NCBI GenBank assembly: GCA_963931925.1
Contig: OZ007569.1
Coordinates: forward strand, 14,637,545 to 14,701,544
Direction of reading: 5' to 3'
Source: Onchidella celtica
Lineage: Eukaryota; Mollusca; Gastropoda; Systellommatophora; Onchidiidae
Length of the DNA stretch: 64,000 nt
The position numbers and the translations under genes were made by a program. The first letter of the stretch is position 1; each line of letters opens with the position of its first letter. This document shows positions 54,185 to 62,649 of this stretch, one piece after another. The notes beneath the pieces were generated by a model, which had not been told where the DNA came from, searched no databases, and worked only from the letters and a program-made list of their open reading frames with translations.

Positions 54185-55202
54185 TTGATTATCAGAATTC
54201 CTATTTCAAAATTATTTATTCTCTATCTTTGTAGATTTGTACACACTGCTATCTTAAAGTAGTTCTATAGCCTAGATCTTGTCACATTTATTTTCATCCT
54301 GTCACATGAAAGCCTGTCAAAACATAACATACTCGATATTACTTCATGTATTCGATCATATACGTCTGTTTCATTTCCACCCACAGTATCATTGACGTTA
54401 CCTGCCTTACTATGCTACGTATCCAAAATAATTTACTTATTTCCCTTACCCATTATTTTGATCGGAGAGAAAAATCAAATTGGTGAGTTTAGGGGTAGGA
54501 CAATAGGGGATAACAATTAATATATACACTTGGTAGACTTTCATTTCCAGTGAAGTGAGTGAAGTGTTCACCTCTCACTTTCAAGGCTCCCTATCCATAA
54601 GAACACCGCACACTGGGATGCAGATAACAGAATGAAACTTATCAGTCGCACCACCTACTGCTCTTCTAAAAAAAAAAAACAACAAGAAACTCGCATCCTT
54701 CACCCAGTCCCGGCCCCTCCCTCATTTTTCCAACTGGTACAGGGCGGTATCACAATTCAGGGTCAAGATTGCCTCCTATATGGCTGCATTAATCAGCATA
54801 AACATCTGATGATTTAAAAAATTTCGAGTAAACATGATTGTACATTTTTCTCTGCTTCTGTAATGATTTTTTTTTTAAGGGGGTATTTACAATTATTGTA
54901 CCGAAAATTTTTGGACCAAAATAAATACAAACATACTGCCTTCGGCTCCAATAACTTCCCGGAAGTGATGCATGACAACCAATGAAAATAGGACTGGTAA
55001 CAAAATGTAACCTGATGTGTTGGTCATACCGTGACTCGAGTTTTAATACATTTCCATAACAAGCGCTCACTTCACTTGTGAGAGGTTATGAGATGCGAAA
55101 CTACTGAAGTACATGCCAAAAGAACTAATATCTAATTTTTGTGTAAGTTGAAACAAAGGTGCAGAATATGTTTGCTTCCAACACGGGATGATTCTAAAGT
55201 GG
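54185..55202. other. non-coding stretch between repeat and LINE
   Basis: AT-rich sequence without recognisable coding potential. It lies inside the interval bounded by the two 64-bp direct repeats. Confidence 0.5.
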
Positions 55203-55251
55203 CTAGACTCTAGATCTAGATCTAGGCTAGAAATCTAGACTAGAGCCTAGT
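55203..55251. repeat. CTAG-rich cluster with foldback potential
   Basis: Eight CTAG tetramers occur within about 48 bp, including CTAGATCTAGATCTAGG. The left half can pair imperfectly with the right half. It directly precedes the 5' boundary of the LINE fragment. Confidence 0.7.
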
Positions 55252-55264
55252 CGTTTGGGTTTGG

Positions 55265-56662
55265 GCCTCTTTCTGCCTGGATTTGATTGAAAAACCATTG
55301 CATAAGCCTAGGCAGACTGATACCATCTTATTAGATTTCAGTAAAGCCTTCGATAAAGTGCACCATGCTAGTCTCTTGACTAAACTAAACCATTATGGAG
55401 TTAGAAACAGTAGGCCTACTTTGAAGTGGATTAAGTCTTTCTTAGAAAATAGGACACAGATAGTCGTCGTTGATGGAAAGTCATCCAATCCTGCAGCTGT
55501 TCTCTCGGGAGTACCCCAGGGTACTGTAATGGGCCCCTTACTATTCCTAGTTTATATTAACGATATGCCAAGTAAGATCTCTCCAGGCACTAAATTACGA
55601 CTGTTTGCTGATGATAGCCTCCTCTATAGAACAATAAACTCAAAAGAAGATACGGAAATTTTACAGAAAGATCTAGACAGTCTACAAAAATGGGAGAGGG
55701 ACTGGCATATGGAATTCCACCCCAATAAATGCCAAGTCCTGAGAATTTCAAATAAAAAACACAACATCACCTCAGACTAGGCCTACTTTATACACGACGA
55801 AAAATTGAGCGAAACACATGAGGCTAAATATTTGGGAGTTACATTGGACAGAAAACTTACATGGAACCAACACATTAATAACACATGTAACAAAGCAAAC
55901 GGTATACTAGCATTTCTAAAAAGGAACATCTCTAACTGCGATAGGAAAGTAAAAGAAAAATGCTATAACACCTTTGTGAGGCCCTCCCTAGAGTATGGCT
56001 GCACTGTCTGGGACCCCCACTGTCGAATAAACATAGACCAACTGGAAAGGGTCCAGAGGAGAGCCGCCCGCTTTGTGACAAATGACTATACTAGAAGTAG
56101 TAGTGTAAATAAAATGATGAGAGACCTCGAGTGGACACCATTAGAAGAGAGGAGAGCAAAAAACAAAGTAAAAATATTTTATAAAGGCAGGGAAGGAAAT
56201 ATCCATATCCCACTGAACCACCTCACCATTAATACCAGAGGCAACAGAAGGAATAATATAAAATATAACATCCCAAGCTCACGGGTTAACAGCCATCTTT
56301 ATTCTTTTTACCCTAATGTCATCAGGATGTGGAACAACCTCCCGGCAGAAGTCCAAACACTATCGTCTGCAACGACTTTCGACAATGAATTTAAGAACAT
56401 TATTATCCGTTGCAGCTACCATTGTAACTAAAGTGCGGGTTGTATTTCTGTGCACAATCTGGAAACCAAGAGATATTTATACCAGAGTTATATATACAAA
56501 AGACTTTATACAACTAATATATTTTTAAATGGTCTTAACATCTATGTAAGATTTTACCCTGTTTTTAGCCTCAGAGGAGCGACGTTGAGTCGCATATACT
56601 ATAGTGAAGTTGGGGAATCGTCTTATAGACGAACCAACTATAAAAGAAGAAGAAGAAGAAGA
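55265..56662 (+). mobile_element. CR1/Jockey-type LINE, 5'-truncated, reverse transcriptase with one stop
   Basis: A non-LTR retrotransposon copies its RNA into DNA at a nick. Here the reverse transcriptase core is plain: LLDFSKAFDKVHH (catalytic Asp), SGVPQGTVMGPLLF, FADDSLLY (catalytic Asp pair), NKCQVLRIS and AKYLGVTLD, then the family's C-terminal region (RVQRRAARFV, RMWNNLP) to the stop at 56429-56431. The frame starts mid-domain near 55265, with endonuclease and ORF1 missing, and is interrupted once by TAG at 55778-55780; the same frame resumes immediately. The roughly 230-bp 3' UTR has a stem-loop at 56609-56638 and ends in an AAG repeat (56643-56662). Dead on arrival by 5' truncation, but little decayed otherwise. 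The exact clade within the CR1/Jockey group is uncertain. Confidence 0.93.
56609..56638 (+). other. stem-loop in LINE 3' UTR
   Basis: TCGTCT (56618-56623) pairs with AGACGA (56627-56632) around a three-base loop. An outer GTTGG (56609-56613) pairs with CCAAC (56634-56638). It lies just before the AAG-repeat tail, the position where CR1/L2-like LINEs carry the 3' hairpin recognised by their reverse transcriptase. The role here is inferred from position. Confidence 0.6.
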
Positions 56663-56819
56663 TCTAGTTCGAAAACTGTCTCATTTTCATTTCAGAGGTT
56701 ATGCACAGGCCTATTTGCATCTCTCAAGGTCTGACTGCCATGCACGAGTAAAACTGTGTAGGTAGGAGATGTCAAAAACCTTCAGTGTCAATTACAAGAA
56801 AAACACTATTTTCGTGCCA

Positions 56820-56883
56820 AGGCTTGGGGATGGGATTTCGACACTTGATTAGATGAGAGCAATAAATTTGACAATTGAGACAA
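56820..56883 (+). repeat. 64-bp direct repeat, right copy
   Basis: Matches 54121-54184 with one mismatch. It ends within the target duplication of the neighbouring terminal-inverted-repeat element, so that element inserted at the edge of, or inside, this copy. Confidence 0.95.
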
Positions 56884-57822
56884 GTTTAGGGAGGAGTTCC
56901 GTATGCGTTACATGAAATTTTTACCGTTATTGAGTAAAGCTCACTGTTAGTGTTACACATTGTTCCAGACCTTATGACCAATTATCAATTCATGAACAAT
57001 AACATTTGTAACATACTTGCTAAGAAAACTAGTATAATCCAAGAAAAAAGTCTGAAGTGAGACAAAATCCGAAAACAGCTGCCATTTTGAAACTTACTGG
57101 GGAGAGGTCACAGTAACAGAATTTACAAAAAAGCGCGGCTGGCGAAGGTTTACTGAAACAAAACTTAGTATAGTGTTCACGAATTTAAACTCACAACACA
57201 TGGAATGGTCAGATGGACCTGGGGGTGTCAGGGTCTAGTCAGTTTGTATCAATGGGCGGTAGTCAGATTGACTAATCGGGCGAAAAGGGGCTGGGGTAGC
57301 CACTGGCGATCGACGTACACTCAAGTAGGCCCTCATTAGCTCAGATCGTGCAATCTCCGAGCAGCTGAAATCGGATTGTTTCGCTACTAAGCCGATTCAT
57401 AATTTTTTTAAAGTATGCAAATTAACAAGGTCGGTAACTTTCCGTAATTTAGGTCAAGGTACTGACTGTGAGTATGACTAAATTTTTACCGACAATCTGT
57501 TAACTCACCTGCGTGGCGAAATGGTTATGACATGTGATTTAGGAGCGAAAGGGTGTGGGTGCGGATCCGAGTATTGTCATGATTTATGATTATTATGTAT
57601 GTGTTCTCTTTCAGATGTTTCTAACGCAGAGAAATCGAGATGAAACGGAAGCGAGATAGAGACGGGAAAGAGACACATAAGAGATAGCGAAACATGCCAC
57701 GAAATATTTGTTTCTATTTCTTTAGTAAACCCCCCAAAAATACCTAGCCCCTTTTTTTTTCAACCCCCTCAAAATAAACCCTCTTTAGCATGTAACGCAT
57801 TCGGAACTCCTTCCCAAGTTTA
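56881..57822. mobile_element. 926-bp non-autonomous DNA transposon with TIRs and 8-bp target duplication
   Basis: CAAGTTTA occurs at 56881-56888 and again at 57815-57822, a perfect 8-bp target-site duplication. Inside, the left end (56889-56914, starting GGGAGGAGTTCCG) and the reverse complement of the right end (57789-57814, starting GGAAGGAGTTCCG) match at 24 of 26 positions without gaps. No transposase frame is present, so it depends on one elsewhere. An 8-bp duplication fits hAT, P or Merlin superfamilies; GG-starting ends favour Merlin-like or an atypical hAT, but this is not settled. The interior includes a tRNA-like segment. Confidence 0.88.
57507..57581 (+). repeat. tRNA-like segment (possible SINE head) inside the DNA element
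   Basis: TGGCGAAATGG (from 57514) fits an A-box, and GCGGATCCGAGTA (from 57561) is an approximate B-box, with near-tRNA spacing of about 47 bases. The intervening ATGTGATTTAGGAGCG resembles a Leu/Ser-type tRNA arm. It does not fold into a clean cloverleaf, so it is not a functional tRNA gene. Confidence 0.35.
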
Positions 57823-58339
57823 TTATGAAACATAATCGGTGCTAGAAATTACTGAAAAAGACTTCCGAACACACCTCAAACCACAGTAGGCCTAATGCCA
57901 GATTGCACCTGGCAGGTATCACAAAATGGAGTCCCTGCATCTCCCTTTTTATCTCAAAAATCAGAAGCAAAACCCCTGCACATATTATATATCAAATCAA
58001 AGCTTAAGACCTGGGACTAATATTTTATTAGAAAGATAGTGAAGGTCTTATTTTAGAGAAATTCAATTGTTGTTTAAAAATTACATCATTTTAATCAGGG
58101 GATGTAACTCTAAAAATATTTTTGATGTTGTTATTGTGGTGCTCTGATTTTGCATGTTGATTGTCAGAAATTTACTGTAACAACAAATTACTGAATTAAT
58201 GCAATAGTGACATGAACACACTTTTAGAACAGTTAAAGACAAAATAGAGAAACACATTCCGCATAAATCTTGAAAAGAGAAGACGAAATACTCAATCTTA
58301 GTATTCTGAGGCAATTACTACCTTTGGATTATCAAGGGA
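57823..58339. other. AT-rich non-coding stretch
   Basis: No gene or element recognised. It separates the repeat island from the CpG-richer block upstream of SEL1L. Confidence 0.5.
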
Positions 58340-58830
58340 GACAATTTATTCGACACAGCGTTCGCTAGATCTAGGCGCAGCGTTACATTCCCTTGCGTGA
58401 CCATGGCGCGCGTGTCTGACCGATACACAATTATTCCTACAGAAATAAAATTCTACCATAGAAATAAACTTATTTTCAGTTTGAAATCCAAACCTTGGTC
58501 CTCACGAATGTTTACAGCTACTCCGATGTGCGCCCGGTCACAATGACGGCGCGTAAGACAACGAAGTTTCGCGGTCTCTCGCCGTAACAGTCGGCAGCCC
58601 GATCCCTTGAACCCAACGTATTTTTTGTATTTTTTTTTAACAGATCGTCCTTTTACCGCTGCAATGACGTCCAAATGAGAAAAATATCATCGGCGCTTCG
58701 TTCTGTATAAAAAATATCGATTTTTTTTGCATAGTCTCATCTCCATTAGCCAATTTGCGTGATCCGACGTTCAGACAGACGCCGTTGCGTAAGAAAGCAT
58801 TCTTTGTTATCGGCCCACGTGGGTCGCTTC
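58340..58830 (+). promoter_or_regulatory. CpG-richer block, probable SEL1L promoter region
   Basis: CpG dinucleotides are visibly denser here (GCGTTCGC, GGCGCAGCG, GGCGCGCGTG, GACGGCGCG, TTCGCGG) than anywhere else in the window, in otherwise AT-rich CpG-poor DNA. It lies about 1 kb before the SEL1L start codon. Candidate sites include CCAAT at 58750-58754 and CCCACGTGGG at 58814-58823. No transcription start was identified, and an untranslated first exon near 58830-58990 is only inferred. A divergent minus-strand gene sharing the block is possible; a 73-codon frame at 58674-58453 matched nothing I know. Confidence 0.5.
58750..58769 (+). promoter_or_regulatory. ER stress response element-like site
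   Basis: CCAAT, then exactly nine bases, then CCGACG. The mammalian ERSE consensus is CCAAT-N9-CCACG, bound by NF-Y and ATF6/XBP1. The second half differs by an inserted G. A perfect CCCACGTGGG palindrome with the CCACG core follows 45 bp later (58814-58823). Function is inferred from similarity and from the gene downstream. Confidence 0.35.
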
Positions 58831-59745
58831 TATCGAAAATGCGTGTTTTTCATTTTAATACTGAAATTTAGGTCTTACTAGTTACTTGTAACCAGAAACT
58901 GAACTTGTAGGCTTCATATATGTCACTTGTAGTGGCGAATTTTCACATGCCTCTCAAATAGAGGGAAATAGGGCCGGTCAGAATTGATCACGTGCGGGAT
59001 CAAAAATAACACATAACAAACACAAAATGAAAGTCAAAGTCTTTATTTTAAGTTTTTTATTTCTTGATTTCATAACAAATATTGTGAATATATCAAACAC
59101 AGCATGCAAAGACCATTTGAGGAGTTAATAAATGAGAGAGTAGTGTTAAGTTATCTCGGAGGGTCAGTTTTGTGAAACCTGCCACCTATCATTTAATGTA
59201 TGCAGCAAGTTATTGCCAAGCTGCATGTAGCTGCTCCTAAATCTAGAGGTCCTTGTGGAAATCCTTCAAACCTCCACAGTTTGGAATATTTAATTACTGT
59301 AAGAAAATCTGGCAATGAGGCGCATTTGGAAATTCTCCCAATAAAACAGTAGGGCCTGCTGGTACTGACATTATTATTTCAGTTTTAATCCATCACCAGA
59401 TCTAGTTAGTTTCAGGCAAAGAGCACACGACAAATCTGACATAAAGATGAAGTCATTTTACACTCGAACCACAGTCTATTTATCAGGGATAAATTTATTC
59501 AAGTAAGTCAATGTTTGTCACTCCAGTCATTTTCGTTTCATCCAGCTTGTCACCACATTTTCACTGTATCGGAACTAAATTTTAGCTGCAGTGTAAAAGT
59601 GAAACCCAGAGTTTGAATGCAAATATATGATTGACTCAAGATATGCCTGTCAGTTTATAAGCATCTTATACGTGTGTACAATAAAGTAATTTTGTACTGA
59701 AAATTCCGTTATTACTTGTAATTTTGTATGCATTCCTTGTTACAG
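58831..59745. other. probable 5' untranslated/first-intron region of SEL1L
   Basis: AT-rich sequence between the CpG-richer block and a good acceptor (CCTTGTTACAG ending at 59745). I could not locate a confident first exon or its donor. Confidence 0.4.
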
Positions 59746-59790
59746 ATGGTGCTAGTCTTGGAGTGGGACAGATTTTGGAAGAGTCTATAG
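59746..59790 (+). other. upstream ORF of 14 codons in the SEL1L leader
   Basis: The exon after the acceptor at 59745 would begin with ATG (59746-59748). This opens a 14-codon frame ending in TAG at 59788-59790, two bases before the main ATG at 59793. If this exon is used as inferred, the short frame could modulate translation of SEL1L. The in-frame alternative, coding sequence running in from an upstream exon, is not excluded. Confidence 0.35.
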
Positions 59791-59792
59791 TT

Positions 59793-59898
59793 ATGGCAAG
59801 GAGGATGGCAGGAGAGCTACATCATAAGTATTTGCTTCTGATGTTCATTGTATGTGGCTGGACATTCACGAAGGCAGATGACAAAGTCAATGGCCAAG
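59793..59898 (+). CDS. SEL1L: SEL1L, signal-peptide exon
   Basis: SEL1L (yeast Hrd3) is a type I ER membrane protein that recruits misfolded lumenal proteins to the HRD1/SYVN1 ubiquitin ligase. This exon gives the first 35 residues: a start with basic residues (MARRMAGELHHKY), a hydrophobic core (LLLMFIVCGWTF), then TKADD, a plausible cleavage after TKA. The start was chosen because it yields the signal peptide; a second Met four residues on would also serve. The donor CCAAG|GTAGAA leaves the exon in phase 1, matching the next exon. Identity rests on the Sel1-repeat exons downstream. Confidence 0.82.
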
Positions 59899-60648
59899 GT
59901 AGAATGTTCACACTATCTGTGTGAATACAAATCAGATTTTTTTTTTTTTTTACTTGATTCAAATATTATTCCTGGGCATGAACTACCAATTCATCAGTTT
60001 TTCATGTCATATGAAATTGCCATAGCTGTACTGTAGAAAGTAATACTGTTGCACTAATTCAAGCTGTTGTGGTCATGGTTACATCATGAAACAGGAAAAC
60101 AAAAGAATAGTTTTATGTGAGAGGCACTTATCATCAAATGTGGTTACATATTATTATTTGATATTTAATGATACCATCATAACCACAAGCGTGCTATTGT
60201 TTGAATCATGAAAGGCTTTTCATCAGAGACAGATGAAACAAAATTTATTTTTTTTTAAAGGGAGGCCCAGAGACAACATTGATTATTATTTATTTTTAAT
60301 TTTTAATGGAACATTCTTTCATCGTGTTTGGATAATGTATATTCCTGACATTTTGTCCACTTGCATCCACATTTTGAAATCTGTGAAATAATCAAATTAC
60401 TGATGAAGGACAAAATAAAATGGTAAACCTTGTTCTTCCAAACCTGCATATCTCTCTTTTCTCTGAGTATCAGTTGTTAATTTGTTTTATATATTCTTTA
60501 TTGTGATTTTCTGGAAAATAGCCATCGTTGTCACTGAAAAAATATCTGTGTTATTATATGATTGTGTCACTTATTTGATGTTAAGTGGTTAATGAGAAAG
60601 ATTTGCTATTTATCGCATCTCTAATGCAGAGTTTATTGAAATTGGCAG
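59899..60648 (+). other. SEL1L intron
   Basis: GT at 59899-59900 to AG at 60647-60648. AT-rich with T runs at 59938-59951 and about 60247-60256. No other feature seen. Confidence 0.7.
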
Positions 60649-61692
60649 GTGCTTTTAGTGCATCAAAGAAAGATACATTTGACAAAACAGATTCTCAGAA
60701 AGTTCCGCATGGAAATCAGGGTCAGGAACAGTTTCAGCATCAGCATGTGCCACAACAACAGCATCAGCATGTACCACAACAACAGTATCAGCATGTGCCA
60801 CAACAACAGCATCAGCATGTGCCACAACAGCAGCAGCAGCAGCAACAAGCTCAAGCCCCAGTACAGCCTTCGGATGATGGCCACTTAAAACAGACATCAA
60901 ATCAAGACTCTCCTGGCATACAAAGAAGCCAGCAGCATGAAGCTGGAGTTCCACACCAGCACCTTAAAGATTCTCAAAGCCAAATGGCACAGAATAATGA
61001 CCCTCAAAACAGTGCCATAAATCAACAAAAACAACAGATGCAGCAAAATAGTGGGCATTTTAATCAGCCAGACAGCCCACAGATGTCTCATACAGGTAGT
61101 ACAAATGAACAGCGGCAACAGCCGAATGATGAAGTTCACACTCCACCACCTCAGCAAAGTGGCCAAATGCCTCAGTCTCAACAAAATTCTCAAGACAGAA
61201 ATTCAGACCAGCAAGGTCAACAACCACATGTGTCTCACAGCCACCATAGTCAAAACCCTGGTACCACTGATTCAAATAAACGGATGTCTCCACACCATGA
61301 AAATCCATCTGATGCCCAGCCAGAAATAGAAACACCCCTTCAGGCTCAAAGACACCAAGTGCCACAACAACAGGACAATTATCAGCAAGAACAAGAGATA
61401 GATTCTGCACAAGATGAGTATCAGGAAGATGAAGAAGAAGCTTCTAGTGCTGACAAAGTTGAATTTCAGACCCCACACCCGACACAGTCACCACTGGGGA
61501 CACCCTCAGATTTTAGACAACAGGAGCAACAAAACGTGCAACATCAACAACATGAAGGCAAGGTACCCAGGCCAGAACTACCCAATGCTCATATTATGCC
61601 TCCCGTTTTGCAAGAGGAGGATGAAGATGAAGAGGAAGATGACACAAATGAAGAAGATGAAGAGAGAGAACCTACGCCAGAAGAAATTGAAG
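60649..61692 (+). CDS. SEL1L: SEL1L, long Gln-rich and acidic exon
   Basis: A 1044-bp exon, phase 1 at both ends (acceptor TTGGCAG, donor GAAG|GTGATG), adding about 348 residues to the lumenal N-terminus. In order: a short Lys/Asp start; four copies of the octapeptide QHQHVPQQ running into poly-Gln; about 200 residues rich in Gln, Asn, Ser, His and Pro; then an acidic end with long Glu/Asp runs (EEDEDEEEDD) up to EPTPEEIE. There is no Cys, so the fibronectin type II domain found in this part of vertebrate SEL1L is absent. The region is far longer and more Gln-rich than the acidic region of the human protein. Predicted disordered; its role is unknown. Joining to the next exon gives EEIEAERLFQQGEKL, which aligns with the human sequence just before the Sel1 repeats. 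Confidence 0.85.
60735..60849 (+). repeat. 24-bp coding minisatellite and CAG/CAA tract
   Basis: Four 24-bp units (60735-60830), each encoding QHQHVPQQ, differ by single substitutions (GTG/GTA, CAT/TAT, CAA/CAG). A CAG/CAA tract follows, giving eight further Gln codons overall. The mixed codons suggest the repeat is kept at protein level or is old. Confidence 0.92.
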
Positions 61693-62022
61693 GTGATGTC
61701 CAAACATTTAAAAATGCAGAAAATTTTTTTTAAAGGACCGAATTTATGTTAGCTAAAAAAATTCAATTTTTAGAAAAAAGAAAATAGAAAGATATTGTGA
61801 GAATTGCTGTGTAGAAACTGAGACAGCACATTGTCATAAAATGATGTATTGTTACATGATAAGTAGAACAATAACATAGCAGTAGATATCCATGCAATGG
61901 CAATCTTCTGCTGGAGGTGTGTATTAAGTTTTTGAGAAAAGTGTTTACTGATAAAATTCATTGCTGATTAACCCATGGACAACCTGTAGATTAACCTGTA
62001 TGTATGTGACTCATCTTTTCAG
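61693..62022 (+). other. SEL1L intron
   Basis: GT at 61693 to AG at 62021-62022 (TCATCTTTTCAG acceptor). The open frame of the preceding exon runs on 13 codons into this intron to a TAA at about 61731, so intron retention would truncate the protein before the Sel1 repeats. Confidence 0.7.
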
Positions 62023-62086
62023 CTGAAAGGCTGTTTCAACAAGGCGAGAAGTTGATCAATGCCACCTATTACAAGGAATACAAAGA
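62023..62086 (+). CDS. SEL1L: SEL1L exon leading into the Sel1 repeats
   Basis: A 64-bp exon, phase 1 in and phase 2 out, with donor AAAGA|GTGAGT. It encodes AERLFQQGEKLINATYYKEYKE, matching the helical segment before the first Sel1 repeat of animal SEL1L (human has a corresponding 'TGMKILNGS...' region). NAT is a potential N-glycosylation site. The small size, consensus splice sites and phase match with both neighbours support it. Confidence 0.88.
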
Positions 62087-62486
62087 GTGAGTGGAAAATT
62101 AGGAATGTTAACTGAGGAGAGACTGTAAAAGTAATTGCATAAGATATGGCTATCGCCCCAGTGCAGTTCATTTACAGATAGCAGGCAAGGCTGTGGAAAT
62201 CAAAGCATAACATTTAGTTGGGGAAACCAATTCAGTGTTAATTGTCAATGCTTGTAATTATAAGGATCACTCCAGTTTTTTTATTCATGGAGTAAAGCAC
62301 AGTAAACAAATTAGAAGTTAATTCTTATATATGTATAAGATATTCAGTTTTTCTTTTAACAGACAGCAGATTTGACAGCATTCAGCACATACAACTACAA
62401 CGTATAACTTTCTGGTACTTAGGGAAATGTCCCTTATGTATCACAGTTCATTTGTTGTTGATTTTTATAAATTGTTTCATTTCCAG
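62087..62486 (+). other. SEL1L intron
   Basis: GTGAGT donor to TTTCATTTCCAG acceptor. No other feature seen. Confidence 0.75.
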
Positions 62487-62649
62487 AGCATATTTACTTT
62501 TCCTACGTGCTTCTGAGTTAAACCACAAAAAGGCTAAGGAGTATGTAGCTTTTGGCCATTTGTTTGGAGATTATCTACCTCAGAATGTGACAAGGGCGGC
62601 GGAATTATTCAATGAGTTGGCAGCTGTGGGGTCACCAAAAGCACAAATG
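62487..62649 (+). CDS. SEL1L: SEL1L exon, first Sel1 repeat
   Basis: A 163-bp exon, phase 2 in and phase 0 out (donor AAATG|GTGAAT). It encodes about 54 residues including ASELNHKKAKEYVAFGHLFG, DYLPQN and AAELFNEL, ending GSPKAQM. The FGDYLPQN and GSPK.Q blocks are nearly invariant in animal SEL1L and secure the identification. Sel1 repeats are paired-helix TPR-like units forming the lumenal scaffold that contacts HRD1 and substrate factors. NVT is a potential N-glycosylation site. Confidence 0.95.

Noticed and set aside
58453-58674. 73-codon minus-strand frame in the CpG-richer block
   Set aside because: Not recognised; more likely promoter or leader sequence whose composition keeps a frame open.
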